Below are positions 11,401 through 19,411 of a stretch of DNA of 64,000 bases, piece after piece (positions within the stretch are counted from its first letter, which is position 1; each line of letters opens with the position of its first letter). The notes beneath the pieces were generated by a model, which saw only the letters and a program-made list of their open reading frames with translations, was not told the origin of the DNA and searched no databases. The stretch comes from an uncultured Bacteroidales bacterium (lineage in GTDB: Bacteria; Bacteroidota; Bacteroidia; Bacteroidales; P3), in assembly GCA_946401725.1 (NCBI GenBank), contig CAMIVE010000002.1, positions 1-64,000 of the forward strand, given 5' to 3'. Made by a program: the position numbers and the translations under genes.

Positions 11401-11725
11401 CCGTGTCCGAGACAGCCCCCTCCATGGGGTTGATCACAGCCACCCCTTCCACTTTCAAACCGACATAAGGAAATGTCTTGATGATAGTGAGATCCACATT
11501 GTCGAACTGTGTCTCACACAACAGATACTTGTCCGACAGCTTGTTGACAATTGATGTCAGTCGTGCGGGGGTCAGTACCAACCACATCAATACCAGTACT
11601 GAAACCACCAGCAACCCTACTACGGAAGCCAATGAAATCCAGGTGATCTTCCACCCTTTTTTCATCTTGTGCTTCTCCTTGACAGGGGCAGTATTTTCAA
11701 TGGGTTGTTTTTCTTCCGTTTCCAT
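8477..11725 (-). CDS. AsmA-like family protein
   Basis: Long envelope protein (1082 residues) of the AsmA group. These are bridge-like proteins anchored by one N-terminal helix and thought to move phospholipid between inner and outer membrane. The N-terminus is basic and is followed by one membrane helix near residues 27-49 (ISLASVVGLLVVSVLVLMWL) and then PARLTSIVNKLSDKYL, the usual AsmA entry. The rest is beta-rich with many short repeats of the form LSG or LDG, and no other membrane segment. The C-terminal segment YHVELVETPLPVRLAVDVYG matches the conserved AsmA end. The start is the ATG complementary to 11723-11725, only 4 bp from the stop of the upstream lipoprotein gene, so the two are co-transcribed. 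Confidence 0.85.
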   Translation of the reverse strand: METEEKQPIENTAPVKEKHKMKKGWKITWISLASVVGLLVVSVLVLMWLVLTPARLTSIVNKLSDKYLLCETQFDNVDLTIIKTFPYVGLKVEGVAVINPMEGAVSDTVAHVKELCVGINLREYLKNKNIVVTKLLLDQTTANLYTNREGASNFDIFPASETPDTTSEPFQMPDLVSLKSIRVKRLNATYVDDQSQLKACLKETDLAVDGHYTPQGIDAKVDMLIDRVNFALSGDSSHVEADLQDFSLQVDGDQKARSVDGNVKLVVNQGKLALNDMQYVNDAVSARQGDLIRLEGRVMADLLSRHIQVEEMKAVLKDYAVSLDGAVELPSDTKPMTLDMRFATNAWNVDTLLAMLPAEFTSWRRTMQLDADATVTGTVAGPLGDSLLPKVTANLKLSDGRFYDKTIVPYAFSNINADISADLNLNSGEVSSVQVTKLSAFSGRNYLEVSGKVDDLLDKMYTDAQVKGNIYLADAKAMMPSDLNMRLGGRAQLNLHAKTNMDQLQRSDFKNMQMTGQIGLKDIDVAYDTIFAQIPDAIINVNLPTAMKKGLFDELLSATIDCSNISAQLPNQVIDGSLGKTKLKVAISDVFDSDQPFRVVCDFDFASLNGTMDSLQAQITHPKGLFAMMPVDKKGERVKYKIEMTSEALHCKVSDSMKVDLAGLTVKGGANYDPSKSNALQQWSPNLDVDFKRGYIDMAQVDYLVQIPDIKFNYKPERCEISSANVVFGNSDIYLSGAVTGLEKWLSHEAMLKGDLYLTSNYTNVDDLLEVFSGMGTDEDTLAKQREEDKVDTSAHPFIVPKDVDFTLHTRIKEATAFENDLREVAGDVRIRDGVAVLNQVGFVCKAARMQLTGMYKTPRVNHIFVGMDFHLLDINIQELIDMIPYVDTLVPLLNDLEGAADFHLCAETYVNAFYKPKMSTLRAAAALTGQDLVVLDNKDIDKIAKLLKLKDWRDGDSKMRVDSLDVAMTVFRNELEVYPFLLSLHKYQIVAEGRHNLDNNYDYHVELVETPLPVRLAVDVYGTMPKLKFDLSPKLRYKNLYRPAKRSEVDNEVLRLKSMIRQSLEANVKEETRTYEGLGAE

Positions 11726-11729
11726 AGTG

Positions 11730-12125
11730 TCAGTTCACGTGAGAATAAGTAAAGGTCTGGTCAAACCGATCCTTGTACGACAGCGTACTTTCCGTCAGTA
11801 CAGTTACGGTGTACGATTTGGGGATCACGCCGCCCATTTCCATCTGGTGGTAAAGCGTCAGATTATTGGTCTCGCTGTTAAATTCCCAGGTAAACGGCTG
11901 CGCCTCGTCTTCGTTGACATCGTCCGACGTATCCCATGTCGCACCGGTACCATTGGCATTATAGCGATAGTATTCCGTACCTCTCACCCATTTGCCTATC
12001 AGCAACCCTGGATCAAACGTCGGCTTGTCATCTTGGCAGGCACCAAACAGCAGCATGCAGGCCAAAAGCACCGTCCCGCAGACAAAAAAACGCGGCAGAC
12101 CGAACCTTCTATTCTCTTTTTTCAT
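11730..12125 (-). CDS. Lipocalin-like lipoprotein
   Basis: Small exported lipoprotein, 131 residues. The signal peptide is MKKENRRFGLPRFF plus a hydrophobic core ending in a lipobox LFGAC (Cys near residue 30). The mature part shows LLIGKWVRGTEYYRYNANG and DDVNEDEAQPFTWEF, a pattern seen in Bacteroidales lipocalin-like lipoproteins. No enzyme motif is visible. The ATG complementary to 12123-12125 is preferred over an upstream TTG because it gives the more usual signal peptide. It is placed directly before the AsmA-like gene (4-bp gap), which suggests a joint envelope role. Confidence 0.7.
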   Translation of the reverse strand: MKKENRRFGLPRFFVCGTVLLACMLLFGACQDDKPTFDPGLLIGKWVRGTEYYRYNANGTGATWDTSDDVNEDEAQPFTWEFNSETNNLTLYHQMEMGGVIPKSYTVTVLTESTLSYKDRFDQTFTYSHVN

Positions 12126-12165
12126 TTTTTTCAATTTACAGTTTCTTGTTTTATTGTTTCACCCC

Positions 12166-12696
12166 TCATGCCTTTACATAAATATCTCTGTAGCAACGAC
12201 CATAGTTGTCATAGTCCAACCCATAGCCGAGAATGAAATCGTCAGGAATCGAGCGACCCAGATAGTCAATCTTGAAGTCCATCTGAAAACTCGTAGGCTT
12301 GAAGAGGAACGAGGCGATAGAGATCCCCGCCGGTTCCAGTTGCTGCAACGCCTGCAGCATCGCCTTCATGGTCAATCCCGTGTCAACGATATCCTCCACT
12401 ATCACCACATGACGGCCGCGGCACTTCTCCGGAAACGGCAACTCGCTACGCACCGATCCGCTACTCTGCATGCCGATGTAGGAAGTGTATTTGACAAAGT
12501 AAGTCTCCGCATCAAAATCGAGCGCACGCGCCAAATCGGCCATAAACATAAAGGAGCCTGTCAGTGTAGGACAGAAAAGCGGATTCCTCTCTTTCAAGTC
12601 GCGCGAAATCTCAGCAGCCATACGGGCCACCTCTTTCTGTATTTCCGATTCCGGCATATACAACTTGAAGTCTATGTCGTTTACACGAATCATCAT
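12166..12696 (-). CDS. hpt: Hypoxanthine phosphoribosyltransferase
   Basis: Purine salvage enzyme, cytosolic: makes IMP (and often GMP) from the base and PRPP. About 176 residues, normal for HPRT. The PRPP-binding motif VVIVEDIVDTGLT lies at residues 97-109 with the two acidic residues E101 and D102; the FCPTLTGSFMFMADLARAL segment near 41-59 matches the pyrophosphate loop region, although the loop reads LTGS rather than LKGS. A longer reading frame extends upstream to 12768, but the paired ATG codons complementary to 12691-12696 open MMIRVNDIDFKLY, the usual N-terminus, and the longer form would overlap the FGE-like gene. The downstream lipoprotein begins 40 bp later. Confidence 0.9.
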   Translation of the reverse strand: MMIRVNDIDFKLYMPESEIQKEVARMAAEISRDLKERNPLFCPTLTGSFMFMADLARALDFDAETYFVKYTSYIGMQSSGSVRSELPFPEKCRGRHVVIVEDIVDTGLTMKAMLQALQQLEPAGISIASFLFKPTSFQMDFKIDYLGRSIPDDFILGYGLDYDNYGRCYRDIYVKA

Positions 12697-12736
12697 AGCA
12701 AAAATCAAAAAAAATCCGTTTTCCGATTCCTGTTTA

Positions 12737-13813
12737 CTACTCTTCCTCCGGTTCTTCAACCGAGTCAAGCACCAGTCGGAACCCGTGGAAACCGTAGCCG
12801 TAATCCGGATGATACCAGCTGCGGTCCGATACGGTACAACCCCACGAAGGACTGTTCAAACAACCACCACGCAGAATGCGGCTGTCGCCATGCTTGGGGC
12901 CCCTGGGATTAGTTTGCGCTTCTGCCGTATAGGCCTCATACCAGTCGGAACACCACTCCCACACATTGCCGGCCATATCGTGAAGACCCAATTCGTTGGC
13001 TTTCTTGCGACCCACCGGATGGGTGATATTTCCAGAATTCATACCGTACCACGCCACCGAACCCGGATCGCCGTCCTGTCCCGGGAAAACACATCCCTTG
13101 CTGAGATTGCCCCCACGGGCGGCAAATTCCCATTCCGCCTCGGTAGGCAGACGGAAACGGTAACCCGTCATCTGCGACAGACGGGCGATGAACATCTGTG
13201 CATCGTTCCATGACACCTGCTCAACCGGCAGACTGTCGTTGTATGTCCATTGGGAAGGATTGTTGCCCATCACCGTTTTCCACAGGCGTTGGGTCACCTC
13301 GAATTTACCCATGTAAAAACTATCCACCGTCACCTTGTGAACAGGGAATTCGGCTTCATAATTATGCTTCGCGCTCCCCGGACGGGTGCAGCCCATGGTG
13401 AATGTGCCACCCGCCACTGGCATCATGCGGAACTTCATGTCGCCCACCTTGATGTCGACCGAACCGTCGTCCACCTCCACAGAAAAGCGAATCAGCGTGT
13501 CTGCAGCATTGTATCCGGTCGAATCGGGTTCATAAGGCAGAAAACGCAAATCAGGAAGGTCGTAAACGATGATCTTCTTCCCTTTGCCCGCCTTGATATC
13601 CTTTCCAATGTCACCACTCATATTCTGGATATAATCGCCATAGTAGCGACCCCCGTCGATACTGACACAGACGCGAATATTTGCCGCTTTCGAAAGATCA
13701 TAGGTGATGGTCACCTCCTTGTCGACACGTACAAAAGAGACATTCGTAATGTTTTGCGCACCCAACAGTCCGCAAAAAGAAATAAAGAAGCCTATTAAAA
13801 CTTTATTTTTCAT
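12737..13813 (-). CDS. Secreted FGE/SUMF1-domain protein
   Basis: Exported protein of 358 residues with a formylglycine-generating-enzyme (sulfatase-modifying factor) fold. It starts with a cleavable signal peptide (MKNKVLIGFFISFCGLLGAQ), then an Ig-like beta region to about 120, then the FGE domain: PVAGGTFTMGC near 134-144, LPTEAEWEFAARGG near 233-246, WEWCSDWY near 286-293, and a C-terminal GFHGFRLVLDS. In most bacterial relatives the enzyme function is unproven; some are structural parts of secretion systems (GldK). Here the usual RGGSW is RGGCLNS, with a second Cys eight residues on. The start at the ATG complementary to 13811-13813 gives the signal peptide; a strong promoter is just upstream (13849-13879). 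Confidence 0.82.
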   Translation of the reverse strand: MKNKVLIGFFISFCGLLGAQNITNVSFVRVDKEVTITYDLSKAANIRVCVSIDGGRYYGDYIQNMSGDIGKDIKAGKGKKIIVYDLPDLRFLPYEPDSTGYNAADTLIRFSVEVDDGSVDIKVGDMKFRMMPVAGGTFTMGCTRPGSAKHNYEAEFPVHKVTVDSFYMGKFEVTQRLWKTVMGNNPSQWTYNDSLPVEQVSWNDAQMFIARLSQMTGYRFRLPTEAEWEFAARGGNLSKGCVFPGQDGDPGSVAWYGMNSGNITHPVGRKKANELGLHDMAGNVWEWCSDWYEAYTAEAQTNPRGPKHGDSRILRGGCLNSPSWGCTVSDRSWYHPDYGYGFHGFRLVLDSVEEPEEE

Positions 13814-13848
13814 ACAATTACAGAAAATCAACTCCAAATAGTAATTAT

Positions 13849-13879
13849 GCAAATTTACACATAATTATTGAATTTCAAA
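13849..13879 (-). promoter_or_regulatory. Bacteroidota promoter for the FGE-like gene
   Basis: On the minus strand a -33 TTTG (complement of 13876-13879), an 18-bp spacer and a -7 TAAATTTGC (complement of 13849-13857). The start codon lies 35 bp downstream. Confidence 0.65.
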
Positions 13880-13970
13880 TAATAAGTAACGATTAAAAAT
13901 AAAGTTGTAACGATTATCACACACAATCAATTGATTTTGTGACAGTATTTTTAAAACTTAAAAAACCAAA

Positions 13971-14016
13971 AACGGTCCTATTGTTTTTTACCCCTTACCC
14001 GTCAAACAATACCGTT
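13971..14016 (-). terminator. Stem-loop terminator after the 14019-14405 lipoprotein gene
   Basis: The arm TATTGTTT/AAACAATA (13979-13986 with 14004-14011) continues into AACGGT/ACCGTT with a small bulge. In the minus direction it is followed by TTTGGTTTTTT. It begins directly after the stop codon of the lipoprotein gene. Confidence 0.6.
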
Positions 14017-14018
14017 AC

Positions 14019-14405
14019 CTACGGTTTGATATGAATATCAATTGTACGGTTGGAAGGTCTGGTGTTGAGGTGATAACGCATGGTGCAGTTGGCCTTCTGT
14101 AGTCGACGGATGAACTCGGGATTAGACCGCTGCAGCCACGACTCATAGAGAATCCGGCCCATAGCCTCCTCACTGACAGGATTCCCCACCTCAAGTGCAG
14201 GGAAAAAAGCCTCATCCAAATTGATATAAAACACCACTTCGTCCCCCTCCAGACCTACCGAATCTGCCACAAGTCCACGACTGATTGTCAACGGCATAAA
14301 ATCATTGACCGACAACACCTCCTGTTTCAGTTCCGTCCTATGGGAGCATGCATCCAAAAGAAGCACCGACAATAGGGATATAAAAAATACGATTGGGGAT
14401 TTCAT
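14019..14405 (-). CDS. Small lipoprotein of unknown function
   Basis: I do not recognise this 128-residue protein. It has a lipoprotein signal peptide (MKSPIVFFISLLSVLLLDAC, Cys at residue 20). The mature part is mixed alpha/beta, with a segment ILYESWLQRSNPEFIRRLQ in the middle and a basic C-terminus (residues about 110-128) rich in Arg and Thr. The ATG complementary to 14403-14405 was chosen because it gives the signal peptide. It follows the SRPBCC gene by 25 bp, so it is probably the last gene of the pyrE operon and ends at the stem-loop at 13971-14016. Confidence 0.65.
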   Translation of the reverse strand: MKSPIVFFISLLSVLLLDACSHRTELKQEVLSVNDFMPLTISRGLVADSVGLEGDEVVFYINLDEAFFPALEVGNPVSEEAMGRILYESWLQRSNPEFIRRLQKANCTMRYHLNTRPSNRTIDIHIKP

Positions 14406-14430
14406 AGTCCCTCCGACAGTTATAGGCTGA

Positions 14431-14844
14431 TCAGAGACCGGCCGAATAATACTGGATTTGTTCGGCAATCTTGTCGAGCGCCGGACGCAGCTTCGGCTTG
14501 ATCATCATGGAGACCATCGGATTGCCCCCTTCGATTTCAGCCCGTACACAAGCCTCACACGAAGTATCATCCTGTGGCATAATACTCAACACAAAACGGA
14601 AAGGAACCGGCGAACCGCTGCCCGCCGCGGGAGCAATGGCTACCGAGGTATAGGGAGTACGTTCGGCGTATTGGAGCGAAAGCTGGATAAAACCGCCTAC
14701 CTTGAACGAGCAACTGTTTTCGTCGGCTTCGAATTGCTCCACCTGAGGGGGCAGTAAGCGTTGGAAATTACGGAAATCACATGCAAAATTATAAAGCCGC
14801 TCAGCACTGCACTGGGCTTGCACTTTCTTCGATTCGGCGTTCAT
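14431..14844 (-). CDS. SRPBCC (START-like) family protein
   Basis: Cytosolic protein of 137 residues with the helix-grip fold used to bind hydrophobic ligands. It begins MNAESKKVQAQCSAERLYNF, with the usual first beta strand and helix. Near residues 23-33 is DFRNFQRLLPP, and the long C-terminal helix is PMVSMMIKPKLRPALDKIAE. No catalytic residues can be named. The start ATG (complement of 14842-14844) removes an unlikely 15-residue extension. It lies 54 bp after pyrE, and the two are probably co-transcribed. Function in the cell is unknown. Confidence 0.75.
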   Translation of the reverse strand: MNAESKKVQAQCSAERLYNFACDFRNFQRLLPPQVEQFEADENSCSFKVGGFIQLSLQYAERTPYTSVAIAPAAGSGSPVPFRFVLSIMPQDDTSCEACVRAEIEGGNPMVSMMIKPKLRPALDKIAEQIQYYSAGL

Positions 14845-14898
14845 AAATAAGAAGTTTGAATAAGTCCTGCTTTTCTTGCAAACAGGCACGGTTTCATG

Positions 14899-15543
14899 TT
14901 ATTTCATATGTTGCTCCGACCACAGCTCTGGGTTCTTGCGCCATGTCTTGAGCGACTCGAGGTCTTTCTCCATCACGTAGTCCTGATCACATGCCACTTT
15001 GATAAGAGCATCGTAGTTGGTGAGGGTGTGCAATTCCACATTGGCTTCCTTGAAATTGTCAGCTGCCACTTGAAGTCCGTATGTAAAGATGGCCACCATA
15101 CCTTTGACAATACAACCCTTGTCACGCAAAGCATGAACGGCAATCAGCGAACTCTTGCCTGTCGAGACGAGGTCTTCAACCACAACGACTGTCTGGCCAC
15201 TATGGATCTCGCCTTCAATCTGGTTGGTGAGACCGTGTTTTTTCTCTTCCGAACGAACATAGACAAACGGTTTACCCAACTCCTGCGCCACAAGAGCACC
15301 CTGTGCAATACCACCGGTGGCAACACCGGCAATAACATCGACATCACCGAAATTTTCATTGATTATCTCAACAAAACGCTGACGAATATACGTTCTGATT
15401 TCAGGATGGGACAACGTGACACGGTTGTCACAATAGATGGGGGATTTGCGACCCGATGCCCAGGTGAAAGGGTTCTCATTGTTGAGTTTTACAGCTTTGA
15501 CTTGCAGCAGGAAAGTGCTTGTCTGTTCGGCAGTTTCGTTCAT
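14899..15543 (-). CDS. pyrE: Orotate phosphoribosyltransferase
   Basis: Fifth step of de novo pyrimidine synthesis: orotate plus PRPP gives OMP, in the cytosol. 214 residues, the normal length. N-terminal FTWASGRKSPIYCDNR (27-42) and the PRPP motif VVVVEDLVSTGKSS (119-132) are diagnostic; RSEEKKHG (98-105) is the flexible catalytic loop with its lysines. The start is the ATG complementary to 15541-15543; a longer frame begins 12 codons earlier but adds an atypical extension. A -7 type box lies at 15576-15584. Downstream genes on the same strand are the SRPBCC protein and a lipoprotein. Confidence 0.95.
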   Translation of the reverse strand: MNETAEQTSTFLLQVKAVKLNNENPFTWASGRKSPIYCDNRVTLSHPEIRTYIRQRFVEIINENFGDVDVIAGVATGGIAQGALVAQELGKPFVYVRSEEKKHGLTNQIEGEIHSGQTVVVVEDLVSTGKSSLIAVHALRDKGCIVKGMVAIFTYGLQVAADNFKEANVELHTLTNYDALIKVACDQDYVMEKDLESLKTWRKNPELWSEQHMK

Positions 15544-15575
15544 TTTTCGCTCTTTTGGGATAAAATTTTCAAATG

Positions 15576-15584
15576 GCAAAGATA
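15576..15584 (-). promoter_or_regulatory. Bacteroidota-type -7 box, pyrE
   Basis: The complement reads TATCTTTGC, 32 bp before the pyrE start. A CAAA (TTTG on the minus strand) is at 15607-15610, a 22-bp spacer, longer than the preferred 19-20. Confidence 0.45.
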
Positions 15585-15626
15585 CACTTTTTTACTTTAT
15601 CGTAATCAAAAAAATAATTAAAGTTT

Positions 15627-16247
15627 TTAACAAGGTGCATTACTCTTATCAGAATCAAGCACTTGTTTAGATATCAACCGCATGGTGGCGTAACTGTCAC
15701 GGAGTGCGGCGTGCCATCGGTCCCGGTCAACCCATGCCACCTCGCTGATGCCCTCCTCCATTTGGGGCACTAAAGGTTCGTCACATGTGGCATTCATGGC
15801 AAACCAACTGGTTTGTTTGAAATGCCAGCCACCATAGAGGTTGTAGATATGATAGGTCTTCAGCAGTAGCGACCCTAAGGTAAGATGCGAAAGACCGGTC
15901 TCTTCCTCCGTTTCCCGCAAGGCAGCCTGCTGCAACGACTCTCCCGCTTCCACCTTGCCTTTGGGCAGGTCGGCACGACCATTGCGGGTCATGAGAAGCA
16001 AACGCCCGTCGGGCGATTGAACCACCCCGCCGGCTGCTTTGATGAAAATATATCGGGAATGAAGAAATTCCAACAGCCGCCGTCCGCCATCAGATGCCAT
16101 ACGTACTGCCACAGGACGGTTCCCTTCAGTGAGCGCATCCATGCAGCAAGACCAGTCACTGTCGTCCATCACGACAGCATTGGGGTCGGAAGGATGCTGT
16201 CCGTTACTGAAAGTCTGCAAATTACAAAACTGAAAATTGATAATCAT
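15627..16247 (-). CDS. Nudix hydrolase
   Basis: Pyrophosphohydrolase of 206 residues. The Nudix box is complete at residues 97-119: GKVEAGESLQQAALRETEEE followed by TGL, fitting Gx5Ex7REUxEExGU. It is preceded by LLLMTRNGRADLPKG, the usual substrate-side strand. The first 65 residues form an extra N-terminal region whose role is not clear. Which nucleoside diphosphate is cleaved cannot be told. The ATG complementary to 16245-16247 is used. Its probable promoter box (16264-16272) is back to back with that of dprA. The gene ends 83 bp before pyrE. Confidence 0.9.
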   Translation of the reverse strand: MIINFQFCNLQTFSNGQHPSDPNAVVMDDSDWSCCMDALTEGNRPVAVRMASDGGRRLLEFLHSRYIFIKAAGGVVQSPDGRLLLMTRNGRADLPKGKVEAGESLQQAALRETEEETGLSHLTLGSLLLKTYHIYNLYGGWHFKQTSWFAMNATCDEPLVPQMEEGISEVAWVDRDRWHAALRDSYATMRLISKQVLDSDKSNAPC

Positions 16248-16263
16248 AAGGGATGATTTTTTT

Positions 16264-16272
16264 GCAAAAATA
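16264..16272 (-). promoter_or_regulatory. Bacteroidota-type -7 box, Nudix gene
   Basis: The complement reads TATTTTTGC, 16 bp before the Nudix start codon. No clear -33 TTTG is at 19-20 bp, so support is moderate. It lies next to the dprA promoter on the other strand. Confidence 0.4.
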
Positions 16273-16279
16273 CGGATAT

Positions 16280-16311
16280 TTTGCCGTTTCAATCTTTTTT
16301 TTTATTTTTGC
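16280..16311 (+). promoter_or_regulatory. Bacteroidota promoter for dprA
   Basis: TTTG at 16280-16283, a 19-bp spacer and TATTTTTGC at 16303-16311: an exact match to the TTTG-N19-TAnnTTTGC consensus. The dprA ATG is 44 bp downstream. Confidence 0.7.
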
Positions 16312-16355
16312 ACTTTCAAAACAGGACATTCCTCCTACCCGATTCCACATTAACA

Positions 16356-17459
16356 ATGAGAGACTACACCTACGAAATTGCCCTCACGCTCCTGCCTGGC
16401 GTAGGCAGCCAATCGGCTCGCCAGTTGCTGGACATTACCGGCAGCGCCGAAGCACTCTTCCAAATGGGCAATAACGACCTTCGACAGCTGTTTGGCAAAC
16501 ACGAGGACATCATCCATGCCGTCAAGCAGCGCACCATGTTCCCCGAAGTGGAAAAAGAGTTGAATTTCATTGAGAAAAACAAAATCAAAATCCACTATTA
16601 TACAGAGCCCGATTTCCCGCAACGATTGAATCGGTCTGAATGTATCGATGCCCCCATTTTACTCTTCAGCTTGGGCGACGTTGACTTGAACCCTCAGCGT
16701 GCCGTCAGCGTGGTCGGAACCCGTCGCGCCACCATGTATGGAAAAGAAATGACCCACAAACTGATCGACGGTTTCCGCAACGAAGGCATCACCGTGGTCA
16801 GCGGACTGGCGCTGGGCATCGATGCTGCCTCCCATGAGGCGGCACTGGACAACCAGCTGCCCACCATAGGTGTTTTGGCCCATGGGCTGGACAGGATTTA
16901 TCCTCCCTCTAATCGTGGATTGGCCAAGCGAATGCTACAGAACGGCGGTGGATTGATCACCGAAATCAAGAGCGGGACGAATATCCTTCCCGGTATGTTT
17001 CCTGCCCGAAACCGCATAATCGCTTCGATGAGCGATGCGACCATCGTAGTCGAAGCTTCCCGGAAAGGGGGCGCACTTATCACCGCAAACATAGCCAATG
17101 GCTATCACCGAGACCTTTTTGCCGTCCCCGGTCGGGTGGGCGACAAATACTCAGAAGGGTGCAACAGTATCATTGCTGCATGCAAAGCCATCCTGATCCG
17201 TGATGCCAATGACGTGTTTTTCAATATGGCATGGGAACGGAAGTCGAAACATGAAGGCAAACAGACCACGCTGTTTCCGAAACTGGAAGGCGACGAAGGA
17301 ACGGTGTTCAAAATCATCCAGGAGCACCCCGATATTTCAATGGAAGAAATACACGGTTTTTGTGACCTGTCATTACCCAAAATCGCTACGGCGTTACTGA
17401 GTTTGGAACTCAAAAACCTCTGCAGATGCCTTCCGGGGAAAATATACAAACCACTATAA
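16356..17459 (+). CDS. dprA: DNA-processing protein DprA (Smf)
   Basis: Protects incoming single-stranded DNA and loads RecA on it during natural transformation; cytosolic. 367 residues. An N-terminal helix-hairpin-helix-like region (LTLLPGVGSQSARQLLD, about 10-26) is followed by the Rossmann-like DprA core: SVVGTRRATMYGKEMT near 119-134, VSGLALGIDAASHEAAL near 148-164, and FPARNRIIASMSDATIVVEA near 213-232. A C-terminal winged-helix segment lies near 305-362. The start is the ATG at 16356, placed well behind an exact promoter; an earlier in-frame start would begin inside that promoter. The next gene on the strand is atpD, 106 bp away with its own -7 box. Confidence 0.93.
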   Translation: MRDYTYEIALTLLPGVGSQSARQLLDITGSAEALFQMGNNDLRQLFGKHEDIIHAVKQRTMFPEVEKELNFIEKNKIKIHYYTEPDFPQRLNRSECIDAPILLFSLGDVDLNPQRAVSVVGTRRATMYGKEMTHKLIDGFRNEGITVVSGLALGIDAASHEAALDNQLPTIGVLAHGLDRIYPPSNRGLAKRMLQNGGGLITEIKSGTNILPGMFPARNRIIASMSDATIVVEASRKGGALITANIANGYHRDLFAVPGRVGDKYSEGCNSIIAACKAILIRDANDVFFNMAWERKSKHEGKQTTLFPKLEGDEGTVFKIIQEHPDISMEEIHGFCDLSLPKIATALLSLELKNLCRCLPGKIYKPL

Positions 17460-17526
17460 ATCAATTTTTAGAATTGATATCAAATAAAAAAAATAACAAC
17501 AGCCTTTTTCTTTTCAAGAAAAGTAG

Positions 17527-19074
<1,548 letters not shown>

Positions 19075-19076
19075 AA

Positions 19077-19313
19077 ATGAACGTTAAGATTATCAAACCC
19101 GACACAACACTCTACGAAGGCAATGCCACTTTGGTGCAGTTGCCTGGAACGGGTGGCATATTCGAAATTCTGGAAAATCACGCCCCGATTATCTCCAGTC
19201 TGGGAGAAGGGACCGTCCGACTGTTGGTCGACGGTACGGAAGAGAAGACATTCCCCATCAAAGCGGGCGTTGTAAAAGGTCAACAAAACGATATACTTAT
19301 TCTTGTACAATAA
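19077..19313 (+). CDS. atpC: F1Fo ATP synthase subunit epsilon (short form)
   Basis: Central-stalk subunit next to gamma. Only 78 residues, so it holds just the N-terminal beta-sandwich and lacks the regulatory C-terminal helical hairpin of the 130-140 residue E. coli protein. Short epsilon forms are known in Bacteroidota. It begins MNVKIIKPDTTLYEGNATLV and contains GGIFEILENHAPIISSLGEG, both typical. It starts 2 bp after atpD and is followed by a stem-loop terminator (19326-19355). Without the C-terminal hairpin, epsilon-type inhibition of ATP hydrolysis is not expected; this is an inference from length. Confidence 0.92.
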   Translation: MNVKIIKPDTTLYEGNATLVQLPGTGGIFEILENHAPIISSLGEGTVRLLVDGTEEKTFPIKAGVVKGQQNDILILVQ

Positions 19314-19325
19314 CGACAAAGGGTA

Positions 19326-19355
19326 AAGAAGGCTCCAGTTCTGCGGAGCCTTCTT
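19326..19355 (+). terminator. Terminator after atpDC
   Basis: Perfect 11-bp stem AAGAAGGCTCC / GGAGCCTTCTT with an 8-base loop, directly after atpC. The T-rich tail is short (CAAAATAAG follows), so it may be an attenuating stem rather than a full stop. Confidence 0.6.
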
Positions 19356-19411
19356 CAAAATAAGCCTTTGGAAAACAATCGAAAACAAACACAAATTAAA
19401 CAATATAACTT

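Noticed and set aside
14899..15579. Longer pyrE starting at 15579
   Set aside because: The first 12 codons of that form are atypical and the -7 box would lie at its start codon; the ATG at 15541-15543 gives the standard protein.
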